NCBI RefSeq assembly: GCF_016909185.1
Contig: NZ_JAFBFH010000017.1
Coordinates: 1-64,000 of the forward strand
Source of the DNA: Siminovitchia thermophila
GTDB taxonomy: Bacteria; Bacillota; Bacilli; Bacillales; Bacillaceae_C
Reading direction: 5' to 3'
DNA: 64,000 bases
Shown: positions 35,144 to 43,759 of the stretch, piece by piece
How the letters are laid out: each line of letters opens with the position of its first letter
Position numbering within the stretch: the first letter of the stretch is position 1
Notes under the pieces: model-generated
The model's input: the letters and a program-made list of their open reading frames with translations, nothing else
Databases searched by the model: none
What the model was told of the DNA's origin: nothing
Position numbers and translations under genes: made by a program

Positions 35144-36688
35144 GTGGCTAAAAACAATCAAATCGTATTAGGCGGCTCGCTATTAACACTCAAGGAAGTG
35201 GTTCAGATTGCGCGTTGCCATTACCAAGTGGGGATAAACCGCGACTCCAGAGAAAAAATTCATCACAGCCGACGATATGTTGAAAGTCTTTTGGAGGAAA
35301 AAAGGGTAGTATACGGGCTTACAACCGGTTTTGGAAAATTCAGTGACACTTACATCCCAAGCGAGATGGGAAAAGAATTGCAATTAAACCTGATTCGCAG
35401 TCATGCATGCGGTCTCGGTGAACCGCTTCCTGACGATGTCGTCAGGGCCGTTATTTTACTGAGAGTCAACGCCCTTTTACATGGACATTCCGGTATTCGC
35501 CTGGCGGTCTTGGAAACAATGGTTGAAATGCTTAATAAAGGGGTGACACCTGTCATACCAGAACAGGGTTCGCTCGGAGCAAGCGGGGATCTTGCACCAC
35601 TGGCGCATTTGGCTTTAGTGTTAATGGGAGAAGGTGAAGCCAAGTATCGGGGTGAACAATTGAGTGGATTGGAAGCGCTTGCCAGAGCGGGAATATCTCC
35701 AGTCTCACTTGAAGCAAAAGAAGGATTGGCGTTAATTAATGGAACACAAGTCATGACGGCGATTGCGGCGCTTGCTTGTTGGGATGCGATCCAGCTTGCC
35801 AATTGGGCGGATTGTACTGCCGCTTTGACGGCTGATGTTCTTCGCGGAGTCAAGCAAGCATTTGAACCGGAAACTCATGAAATTCGCCCTCATTTAGGGC
35901 AACAGGAAGTGGCCAGGAACATGTTAAGATTGACGGCGGGAAGCCAGTTGATCACAAACCAGGGGGAGTTGAGGGTACAGGATGCTTATTCGATTCGGTG
36001 CGTTCCTCAAGTCCACGGTGCGTCAAGGGACGCTTTGCAGCATATACATGAAAAACTATTAATTGAAATGAATTCAGTTACAGATAATCCGCTTATTTTC
36101 GCGGATAAAGATAAAGTCATATCGGGCGGGAATTTTCATGGGCAGCCGATGGCCCTCATTATGGACTATCTGGCGATCGCGGTGGCGGAATTGGCCAATA
36201 TCTCCGAGCGCAGAGTGGAAAGGCTTGTGAACCCCCAATTAAATGGAGATTTGCCCGGCTTTTTAACAAAGCGGGGCGGTATGAATTCAGGATTGATGAT
36301 TGTTCAATATACTGCCGCGTCGATCGTATCAGAAAATAAGTCACTTGCCCATCCGGCAAGTGTCGACTCCATACCGAGTTCGGCCAATCAGGAGGATCAT
36401 GTCAGTATGGGGACGATTGCCGCAAGAAAAGCGGCAAGCATCGTGAACAACAGCTATCGGGTCATCGCCATTGAACTGTTTTGTGGTGCGCGTGCCGCCG
36501 ATTATCGAGGTTCTGAAAAACTGGGCAAAGGAACAAATCGGCTATATACGATTTGCCGGAGACATGTTCCTTTTATTGAGGACGATCATGTGATGTATCC
36601 TTATTTAAACAAAATAGTAGAACTTATGAAAGAAATGGAAATCACAGAGGAAATCGAACAATTGCTTCAAAAGGACTTGGGCGCTTAA
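35144..36688 (+). CDS. hutH: Histidine ammonia-lyase
   Basis: 514 residues. The self-forming MIO cofactor triad Ala-Ser-Gly is at residues 146-148 in GSLGASGDLAPLAH. VYGLTTGFGKFSD and QDAYSIRCVPQVHGASRDAL are HutH blocks. It deaminates L-histidine to urocanate and ammonia. GTG start at 35144 after GAGGTGGTCAC. The usual partners hutU, hutI and hutG are absent, so the gene is an orphan here. Aromatic ammonia-lyase activity on another amino acid is possible but the sequence looks histidine-type. Confidence 0.92.
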   Translation: MAKNNQIVLGGSLLTLKEVVQIARCHYQVGINRDSREKIHHSRRYVESLLEEKRVVYGLTTGFGKFSDTYIPSEMGKELQLNLIRSHACGLGEPLPDDVVRAVILLRVNALLHGHSGIRLAVLETMVEMLNKGVTPVIPEQGSLGASGDLAPLAHLALVLMGEGEAKYRGEQLSGLEALARAGISPVSLEAKEGLALINGTQVMTAIAALACWDAIQLANWADCTAALTADVLRGVKQAFEPETHEIRPHLGQQEVARNMLRLTAGSQLITNQGELRVQDAYSIRCVPQVHGASRDALQHIHEKLLIEMNSVTDNPLIFADKDKVISGGNFHGQPMALIMDYLAIAVAELANISERRVERLVNPQLNGDLPGFLTKRGGMNSGLMIVQYTAASIVSENKSLAHPASVDSIPSSANQEDHVSMGTIAARKAASIVNNSYRVIAIELFCGARAADYRGSEKLGKGTNRLYTICRRHVPFIEDDHVMYPYLNKIVELMKEMEITEEIEQLLQKDLGA

Positions 36689-36810
36689 GCGCACGAGCAA
36701 GTGATATAAGAAGAATATTCCAAGTTTAATTCAAACCCACGATGCTTTTTCTCGATAAAAGTTTTATGACTTTTTATTTGGTGAAATACGGAAAATACTT
36801 GAAATTAAAA

Positions 36811-36850
36811 AAATGAACTGCCTCCACTGTCAATGGGGGCAGTTCATTTT
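36811..36850. terminator. Bidirectional terminator
   Basis: AAATGAACTGCC pairs with GGCAGTTCATTT across a short loop, between convergent hutH (+) and the RpiR gene (-). Confidence 0.88.
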
Positions 36851-37718
36851 ACGATTGATCTCCTCTTAGGTAAAAGACATTAAAGCGATCCCATGTAGCC
36901 TCCATTTGATCAAGACGGGATCTGGCTTCATCCATTCGTTCTTTTCCAACGCTAATAATGAGGGCGTTTATCAAGCTAAGCGGCGCCGTAAAGGAGTCGA
37001 TGAAGGACGGCATTTGACTTGACGCAGTTAAGGGGATGTCCGCGTGTTGGATGAGCGGGGAGAGCAGGCTGTCCGTAATACAAATCGTTTTTGATCCTTT
37101 TTCCCTGGCAAAAGCGAGTGTTTGGATGGTGCTGTTCGTATAGCGCGGAAAGCTGATCCCGATAACGACGTCTTTTTCCCCCAAGTTGTACAATTGTTCC
37201 GAAAGGTTTTCTACAGACCTAACGATTTCGGACTTACCCAAAATAATATGCAAATAATATTGAAGAAATATCCCCAGGGCCGCAGCACTTCGATTGGCGG
37301 CAATATAAATGTTTTGCGCTTCTTCAAGTATATGAACCGCCTGATGAAATTTTCCAATATCTACTTGTTCAATGGTTGATTTAATATTTTCGATATCGTC
37401 GCGAAAAATATTATAAAACCATTGCTCTTGATCATTGTAAACATCTGCTGTCATTTTCAGTCTTTCAGTTGTCGTAAGCTGCTTTTGAATGGAATTTTGC
37501 ATATGAGTTTGCATCTCCGAATAACCGGAATAACCCAAGAATGAGGCGAATCGAACAACCGTTGCTTCGCTGACATCTGCTTTTTTGGCAAGTGCCGCGA
37601 CATTCAAAAATGGAACTACTGTCGTGTTCTCCAAAATATAATGGGCAATTTTTTTAAACGCTTTGCTCATTTCCGGCAGCTTGTTTGCCATATGACGGTA
37701 AATGTTTTGTGTTTTCAT
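36849..37718 (-). CDS. RpiR-family transcriptional regulator
   Basis: 289 residues. An N-terminal HTH_6 domain (NVAALAKKADVSEATVVRFA) is followed by a SIS sugar-isomerase domain (about 120-255; NIYIAANRSAAALGIFLQYY, GEKDVVIGISFPRYTNSTI). ATG 37718 after AGAAGGGAACG. It is divergent from the class III aminotransferase at 37922. A perfect 18-bp palindrome lies in the shared promoter region, so it most likely represses that gene and perhaps itself. The effector is not readable; SIS domains usually bind phosphosugars. Confidence 0.9.
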   Translation of the reverse strand: MKTQNIYRHMANKLPEMSKAFKKIAHYILENTTVVPFLNVAALAKKADVSEATVVRFASFLGYSGYSEMQTHMQNSIQKQLTTTERLKMTADVYNDQEQWFYNIFRDDIENIKSTIEQVDIGKFHQAVHILEEAQNIYIAANRSAAALGIFLQYYLHIILGKSEIVRSVENLSEQLYNLGEKDVVIGISFPRYTNSTIQTLAFAREKGSKTICITDSLLSPLIQHADIPLTASSQMPSFIDSFTAPLSLINALIISVGKERMDEARSRLDQMEATWDRFNVFYLRGDQS

Positions 37719-37853
37719 TTGTATCGTTCCCTTCTAAAGTGAAAGGGCAGTGTGGCTTACAGTATACATTAATGGAATACGGGCATTTTTGCAATAAATA
37801 TTTTATTTTGTTTACATTTTGAAATAAATGATTCCAAATAGGCTTTTTAAGTG

Positions 37854-37875
37854 TATAATGAAATATATATTTCAT
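37854..37875 (+). promoter_or_regulatory. Promoter -10 box with overlapping RpiR-type operator palindrome
   Basis: TATAAT (37854-37859) overlaps the perfect palindrome ATGAAATATATATTTCAT (37858-37875). The TGAAAT/ATTTCA half-sites resemble those of MurR/RpiR operators. A related half-site TGAAATAAATGATTCC lies at about 37820-37835. Confidence 0.6.
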
Positions 37876-37921
37876 AACATATAAAAAGTGAAAAAATAAT
37901 TTCTTTGATGAGGTGCTATGA

Positions 37922-39307
37922 ATGGCAATCAGTGAAAGAAAAAGTATAGGGTTAAGGCGGTTCATGGAAAAAACCCCCCGGTCCTTGGAGCTTTACAAAA
38001 AGACGCTGGATGTGATGCCAGGCGGGGCGACGGCTAATATTAAATTCTTTTCACCGTATCCGATCGCAATGGAAAAAGGCCGGGGCAGTTACTTGTATGA
38101 TATTGATGGGAACGAATATATTGACTATTTGTTGTCTTACGGGGCGTTGATTTTAGGGCATGGCCATCCGGACATTATCGAAGCTGTGCATGTACAATTG
38201 GAAGAATCGGGTACTTATCTGTTTGGAGCACCCCACCGGCTTGAAATGGAAATGGGAGAAAAAGTAAAACAGCTTTATCCGAGCATGGAACGGCTAAGAT
38301 ATACGAATTCGGGGACAGAAGCTACTTTGCTCGCAATCCGTTTAGCATATGCTTATACCGGAAAAAATAAAATCGCCAAATTTGAAGGACATTACCATGG
38401 CGGTTATGACCAAGTACTCGTTAGTGTCAATCCTCCTGTACATGAGGCCGGGTCGGAAAGGCACCCACATCCGGTAGCCGAATCAAAAGGAGTCGACCCG
38501 TACCATGAAAAGCATACGATCATATTGCCATTTAATGATTTGGATGCGACTTATGACATTTTGAAAAAAAATCAACACGATCTCGCGGCAGTGATCATTG
38601 AACCTGTTCAAGGAGGGTTTATCCCAGCTACCCAAAGCTTCATGGACGGATTGAAAAAAATGACAGAAGAGATGGGCATACTTCTTATATTTGATGAAGT
38701 GAAAACCTGCTTCAGAATGGGGCTCGGGGGAGCGCAAGCCTACTACCAAATTACCCCTGACTTAACAACGCTCGGAAAAGCGGTTGGCGGTGGATATCCG
38801 ATCGGGATAACCGGAGGAAGAAGAGATATTATGGAATTAAGCGCACCAACGGCGTCCGCAGATGTGTTTGACGTTAGCAAAAGCCGGCATTCCAGCGCCA
38901 AAGATGTATTATTTCACAGCGGCACTTATAACGGGCATCCGGCCATATTGGCCGCGGGATTAGCCACGATCCAAGTGTTGGAAAGGGAAATCTGGCATAT
39001 TCAAGATATGGCGGCCAAATTGAAAGCGGGTATTGCAAAATTGTTTTCTGAACGAGGCGTTGGGATGCAGGTATTGGGGCTGGGTTCCATCTTTAATATT
39101 ATTATTACGGAACAAGAGAGCATATCCAACTATCGCGACCTTCAAAAAGCGGACTTTGCCTTGAGAAGAGAGCTTGATTTCTTGCTTTTAGCCGAAGGGA
39201 TTTATACAAAGCCTTTGAATCGCTATAGCATATCGGCCGCACATGGAGAAAAAGAAATCAGTAGGACATTGGAGGCTTTTGAAGGGGCGTTAGGGAAGCT
39301 TTGCTAG
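37922..39307 (+). CDS. Class III PLP aminotransferase (glutamate-1-semialdehyde aminomutase-like)
   Basis: 461 residues. The PLP lysine is in TTLGKAVGGGYPIGI, the aspartate in LLIFDEVKTCFRMG, and NSGTEATLLAIRLAYAYTGK is the phosphate-site segment. Overall it resembles HemL-type aminotransferases, but heme genes are absent and it has an insert of about 20 residues around ELSAPTASADVFDVSKSRHS. That makes a catabolic or secondary aminotransferase more likely than HemL. ATG 37922 after GAGGTGCTATGA. Under an RpiR operator. Confidence 0.85.
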   Translation: MAISERKSIGLRRFMEKTPRSLELYKKTLDVMPGGATANIKFFSPYPIAMEKGRGSYLYDIDGNEYIDYLLSYGALILGHGHPDIIEAVHVQLEESGTYLFGAPHRLEMEMGEKVKQLYPSMERLRYTNSGTEATLLAIRLAYAYTGKNKIAKFEGHYHGGYDQVLVSVNPPVHEAGSERHPHPVAESKGVDPYHEKHTIILPFNDLDATYDILKKNQHDLAAVIIEPVQGGFIPATQSFMDGLKKMTEEMGILLIFDEVKTCFRMGLGGAQAYYQITPDLTTLGKAVGGGYPIGITGGRRDIMELSAPTASADVFDVSKSRHSSAKDVLFHSGTYNGHPAILAAGLATIQVLEREIWHIQDMAAKLKAGIAKLFSERGVGMQVLGLGSIFNIIITEQESISNYRDLQKADFALRRELDFLLLAEGIYTKPLNRYSISAAHGEKEISRTLEAFEGALGKLC

Positions 39308-39552
39308 CCAGGGCCGAGAAAACGAAAAGAGAGAAGGGATGTGAACTGCCCCCTTTAAGTATTCAGGTTTTATTTTTTTACCTGTCTACTTACAGGGGAG
39401 CATATCAATGTGTTTTCCCGTTCTCTCTTTTTAAAGTCCCAGCTCAGGGAGCCATCGGCTAAGGTCGCAAATGAATAAGCAGCCTCCCCGCCACTTACTT
39501 GCCCCTGTTGCTTGAGGGCTATCGTATCGTGTCTTATGTGTTTCGCTCAGCT

Positions 39553-40650
39553 TTACGCTTTGGGTTGCTGCTGGGTAATGCAGTGAATATTGCCTCCGCC
39601 AAGAGAGACTTCACGTGTATTCACTGTAACGACCTTTCGATCCGGGTACATCTGTTTAAAAATATTTACCGCCTCTTCATCTTTCGGATCATCAAACGCC
39701 GGCAATACCACCCCGCCATTGCATAAATAGCAATTAATGTAAGTTGCAATAAATGTTGTATCGGCTGAGCGGTCATAAGCATCGGCGGCGAAATCAATTT
39801 CATTGCTTTCTGCTTTTGTAATGGTAATTTGCCGCGGCAGCGGAATTTTATAGATTTTCAGTTTTCGCCCTTTGGCGTCCACTTCCTCCTCAAGTTGTTT
39901 ATAGGTTTTTTGAAGTACTTCATATTGCGGGTGTGCAGGATCATCGGTCCAACTGATGGCAACTTCTCCGGGCCGCACATAAAATAGTACTTCATCTACG
40001 TGTCCGTCGGTTTCGTCACCAACAAGACCTTCTTTGATCCAAATGATTTTTTCAATATTTAAATACTCTTTGAGTTTTTCCTCGACTTCTTCTTTTGACA
40101 TACGTGGATTCCGGTTCGGGTTTAAAACGCATTGCTCTGTTGTAATGAGCGTACCTTCCCCGTCTACATGGATGGCGCCGCCTTCTAGTATGAAGTCTTT
40201 TGCGTCATAGCGATCAATTTGTTCAATTTCTAATACTTTCCTTTTTACAAGTTGATCTTGATCCCAGGGGAAGTACAGTCCTTCTTCCAAACCTCCCCAG
40301 GCATTGAATCCCCAATCCACGCCTCGCACTTCACCTTTGTCATTTTTGACAAAAGTGGGTCCTATATCACGCATCCAAGCATCATTAGATGATATTTCGA
40401 CGACCCGTATTTGCTCGTCCAAAAGAGCGCGGGCATTTTCGAACTGTTCCGCTCTAACACACACCGTAACCGGTTCGAATTGTGAAATCGCTTTCGCCAC
40501 CTCTGCAAAAGCTCGTTGTGCTGGCTTGGCTCCAGCTCTCCAAGTATCTGTTCTGACTGGCCAAAGCATCCATGTTCTTTCATGTTCCTCAAACTCGCCA
40601 GGCATTCTAAATCCATCTGTTCTGGGTGTACTGTTTATCGTACGTGCCAT
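39553..40650 (-). CDS. aguA: Agmatine deiminase
   Basis: 365 residues of the peptidylarginine-deiminase-like fold. It hydrolyses agmatine to N-carbamoylputrescine and ammonia. The catalytic Cys is in GGGNIHCITQQQP near the C-terminus (about residue 357). NDAWMRDIGPTFV, EGGAIHVDGEGTLITTEQC and GLVGDETDGHVDEV carry the other active-site residues. ATG 40650 (MARTINS) follows GGAGGGGATAGTA, better than ATG 40665. A sigma-54 promoter lies 37 bases upstream of the start codon, so expression needs an enhancer-binding protein, probably the one encoded next to it. Confidence 0.96.
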   Translation of the reverse strand: MARTINSTPRTDGFRMPGEFEEHERTWMLWPVRTDTWRAGAKPAQRAFAEVAKAISQFEPVTVCVRAEQFENARALLDEQIRVVEISSNDAWMRDIGPTFVKNDKGEVRGVDWGFNAWGGLEEGLYFPWDQDQLVKRKVLEIEQIDRYDAKDFILEGGAIHVDGEGTLITTEQCVLNPNRNPRMSKEEVEEKLKEYLNIEKIIWIKEGLVGDETDGHVDEVLFYVRPGEVAISWTDDPAHPQYEVLQKTYKQLEEEVDAKGRKLKIYKIPLPRQITITKAESNEIDFAADAYDRSADTTFIATYINCYLCNGGVVLPAFDDPKDEEAVNIFKQMYPDRKVVTVNTREVSLGGGNIHCITQQQPKA

Positions 40651-40686
40651 TACTATCCCCTCCATTTATGTTCACTGATATTATCA

Positions 40687-40702
40687 TGCAACTTTTATGC
40701 CA
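40687..40702 (-). promoter_or_regulatory. Sigma-54 promoter of aguA
   Basis: On the minus strand TGGCATAAAAGTTGCA matches the -24/-12 consensus, with the invariant GG and GC separated by exactly 10 bases. Confidence 0.88.
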
Positions 40703-40931
40703 CTCGGGAAATTATCACTGTTTTGCTAAGCGCGATCTTGCCTATGCGGTTCCGGCAAGGTCGCTTCTCAGCTTTTTGAATAACCTCTTGCTTCATGGAG
40801 TTTTATGTCATGAGGAAAAAGGTTGCTTTTGAGGAGCAGCGTGCAAGGCCGCCTGGGGAGCCATGTTCTTGAAACATCTTACCGCAACGTACCTTCCCAA
40901 TGGCGCCGTCTGCTCTACGTTATCCGGACAG

Positions 40932-42317
40932 TTACAATCCATATTTTTTTAACCGTCTTAAGTAGGAGGATTGCGTCAATCCCAAAGACTGAGCCGCCTT
41001 TCTCGTGGAAGGATATTTCATTTTCGCTTCTTCAATTAGTCTTTTCTCGATTTTTTCCAAATAATCTGGAAGGCTTTGATTATTTAATTTTCGGATCGAA
41101 TGGTCCATGAACTCTTCATATAAAATTTTATCCGGCAGGTCGGATACCGTGATCGTGTCACCTTTTGCCGTTACAATTAAACGCTCAATCATATTTTCCA
41201 GCTCGCGGATATTTCCGGGCCAGCTATAATTTTGAAGGTATTCAAGCACCCCTTTGTCCAAGGATGATGTTTTCATATATGTATCATTAAATCGTTTTAA
41301 GTAATGATAAACCAATGGCGGGATGTCCTCTTTTCGTTCCCGAAGCGCCGGTATTTGGATGGAAATGACATTCAACCGGTAATACAAATCTTCACGGAAT
41401 CGCTTTTCCTTAACCATTTTTGGCAGGTCCTGGTTGGTGGCTGCGATGATCCGGATATCGACTTTTTTTAGCTCCGTGCCGCCGACGGGGATAAACGATT
41501 TATCTTGAACCAATTGAAGTAACTTCGGCTGCAGGGACAAGGGGAGTTCTGCAATTTCATCCAAAAACAATGTCCCGCCATCCGCTTTTTCAACAAGCCC
41601 TTTTTTTCCGCTATGGCTTGCTCCGGTAAAAGCCCCTTTTTTATAGCCGAAAAGTTCTGATTCCAAAAGGTTTTCCGGAATGGCTCCACAGTTGATTTGG
41701 ACAAAATTTTTATCTTTTCGCGTGCTATGTTTATGGATTTCACCGGCAATCAAGCTTTTGCCCACACCGGATTCACCCGTTAATAAAATGGTTGCGTCCA
41801 CAGTGGCCACCCTATGCACCAAATCCAGCAATTCCTCGTTGCTCTTGCTGTTTCCGATGATGAGTTGGCTCGTTTTGTCCCGATGCTGATTTTTCTTCAT
41901 CTCCTGAAGCTCTTCCCAATACTTTCGCATTAGGGCTTCCGCTTTTTCCAGCTTTAACGAGTTCTTCACCGTTTCGGTAATATCTTTTACTTGAACGAGA
42001 ATGTACTCGGCATCGTCTTCTGTAATTTTTACAAGATAACCAGTCGCCAAAAACTGCCGGTCTTTGGAAGTTTGGACTTTTGTCACAGCTTCTTTTTGTT
42101 CCAATACGATTTTCGTTACGGAGGGAGTGAAAAAACCGTTGTTTTCCAAGTCATTGACATGTCTGCCTATGATTTTTGAACGGGGCGCGCCCATTTGTCT
42201 TGTACTTGTATCATTGCACCATAGTGCCACGCCATTTTTGTCAGCTATAAATATACCATCTTTTAAGTGATTGAATACGCGATGAAAATGTCGATCATTA
42301 AAAAAGTACTTTTTCAT
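40932..42317 (-). CDS. Sigma-54-dependent transcriptional activator with PAS sensor (first)
   Basis: 461 residues. PAS domain about 10-110 (HLKDGIFIADKNGVALWCND). AAA+ domain with Walker A GESGVGKS, the sigma-54 contact loop GAFTGA and [20 protein letters not shown]. Fis-type helix-turn-helix at the end (TRKAAQSLGLTQSSYLRRLK). ATG 42317 (MKKYFF) follows AGGAGGCGC. Close to PrdR/RocR-type activators of amino acid catabolism. It sits between the sigma-54 promoters of aguA and of the M20 hydrolase operon and likely activates both. Confidence 0.93.
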   Translation of the reverse strand: MKKYFFNDRHFHRVFNHLKDGIFIADKNGVALWCNDTSTRQMGAPRSKIIGRHVNDLENNGFFTPSVTKIVLEQKEAVTKVQTSKDRQFLATGYLVKITEDDAEYILVQVKDITETVKNSLKLEKAEALMRKYWEELQEMKKNQHRDKTSQLIIGNSKSNEELLDLVHRVATVDATILLTGESGVGKSLIAGEIHKHSTRKDKNFVQINCGAIPENLLESELFGYKKGAFTGASHSGKKGLVEKADGGTLFLDEIAELPLSLQPKLLQLVQDKSFIPVGGTELKKVDIRIIAATNQDLPKMVKEKRFREDLYYRLNVISIQIPALRERKEDIPPLVYHYLKRFNDTYMKTSSLDKGVLEYLQNYSWPGNIRELENMIERLIVTAKGDTITVSDLPDKILYEEFMDHSIRKLNNQSLPDYLEKIEKRLIEEAKMKYPSTRKAAQSLGLTQSSYLRRLKKYGL

Positions 42318-42443
42318 AAAAGCGCCTCCTGAATTCATCGAAAATTGATTCGCTTACGCATCGTTTTTATTCACTATCGGTGCAAATCTATTATATATGA
42401 CTGGCTTTCTTAAAAAAAGGATTTATTTTTAAAGGGATTCCTT

Positions 42444-42460
42444 TTGGCACGCTTTTTGCA
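42444..42460 (+). promoter_or_regulatory. Sigma-54 promoter of the hydrolase-aminotransferase operon
   Basis: TTGGCACGCTTTTTGCA matches the -24/-12 consensus perfectly (TTGGCACG, TTGCA, 10-base GG-GC spacing), 28 bases before the start codon. Confidence 0.95.
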
Positions 42461-42488
42461 TTGATAAATGTAAGTGGGGAGGATGCGT

Positions 42489-43730
42489 ATGGAAAAGACA
42501 TTATTGAAAGTGAACAGAGAGCGTTTGCTTGAAACAATAAAAATAAGCTCTTCCATCGGCTCATCCGCACATGGCGGTTTGCACCGTTTGGCACTGTCGG
42601 AAGCTGATAAGAACATGCGCGACATTTTTGTTGACTGGTTAAAAGCGGAAGGTCTTGCAGTAAGAATAGACGATTTTGGAAACATATATGGAAGAAGAAA
42701 AGGAAAAAAGGATAACGGTCCATCCGTTGCCATCGGATCCCACTTGGACACACAGCCTTGCGGCGGAAAATATGATGGCATCTTAGGTGTTTTAACCGCC
42801 TTGGAAGTGATTCGTGTTCTAAATGAAAACGATATCGAAACGGAATATCCTGTTGAAATTATTAATTTTACGAATGAAGAAGGAGCGCGTTTTGCGCCTC
42901 CGATGCTTGGTTCCGGCGGAATTACCGGGAATTTTACAAAAGACTTTATTTACCACATTAAAGACGATGAAGGAATTTCGTTTGAACAGGCTTTAAAAGA
43001 TATTGGTTATATGGGAGATTCCGAGAATCGGTTAAAAAACATCAAAAATTTTATTGAACTGCATATTGAACAGGGCCCAATTTTACATGAACAAGAAAAA
43101 ACAATTGGTGTTGTGCAGGGAATACAGGGCAATGACTGGTACACGGTGAAGGTAGCGGGAAAGACGAACCATGCGGGTCCGACTCCGATGGAAAACAGGC
43201 AGGACGCACTTGTGGCTGCTTCGAAAATGATTGTAAAGGTGAACGAGATTGCAAATGACATCAAAGGCTTAAAAACAACCGTCGGAAAAATGGATGTGAC
43301 CCCTAACGTCACGAATGTTATTCCCGGCGAGGTAGTTTTTACGATTGATATTCGCCATGAGGACAACGAATTGAGGTCCCATGCTTTCGAAAGATTAAAA
43401 GAGCAACTCAGTGCCATTGCGTTAATAAGTAAAGTGGAGTTAACGATTACAACCGATTGGAATTCAGAGACGACCTTATTTGCGCCGGTTGTCAAAGATG
43501 CCGTCAAAGAGGCGGTAACTGAATTAGGTTATTCATCCATGGAACTGTTCAGCGGCCCGGGCCACGATGCGAAATATATGGCAGAAGTGGCGGATACAGG
43601 CATGATTTTTGTCCCCAGTGTTGACGGAATCAGCCATAATGAGCAGGAGCTGACATTGGATGATGATATTGAAAAAGGGGCAAATGTCCTTTTATATGTT
43701 GTTCAGAAGCTGGCAGGCACTAAGAAATAA
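42489..43730 (+). CDS. M20 family carbamoylase/amidohydrolase (hydantoinase-carbamoylase type)
   Basis: 413 residues of the N-carbamoyl-amino acid hydrolase/allantoate amidohydrolase family. Zinc ligands are seen in GSHLDTQPCGGKYDG, FTNEEGARF, ELHIEQGPIL and GPGHDAKYMA, with KTNHAGPTPM in the lid. ATG 42489 (MEKTLL) sits 6 bases after GGGGAGG. First gene of a sigma-54 operon with an aminotransferase and aldehyde dehydrogenase. Because aguA is co-regulated and makes N-carbamoylputrescine, I infer that this enzyme could hydrolyse that carbamoyl group to yield putrescine. The family's known substrates are carbamoyl amino acids and ureides, so that is unproven. Confidence 0.88.
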   Translation: MEKTLLKVNRERLLETIKISSSIGSSAHGGLHRLALSEADKNMRDIFVDWLKAEGLAVRIDDFGNIYGRRKGKKDNGPSVAIGSHLDTQPCGGKYDGILGVLTALEVIRVLNENDIETEYPVEIINFTNEEGARFAPPMLGSGGITGNFTKDFIYHIKDDEGISFEQALKDIGYMGDSENRLKNIKNFIELHIEQGPILHEQEKTIGVVQGIQGNDWYTVKVAGKTNHAGPTPMENRQDALVAASKMIVKVNEIANDIKGLKTTVGKMDVTPNVTNVIPGEVVFTIDIRHEDNELRSHAFERLKEQLSAIALISKVELTITTDWNSETTLFAPVVKDAVKEAVTELGYSSMELFSGPGHDAKYMAEVADTGMIFVPSVDGISHNEQELTLDDDIEKGANVLLYVVQKLAGTKK

Positions 43731-43759
43731 AGAAAATTTAAAATAAGGAGAGATTTTAC

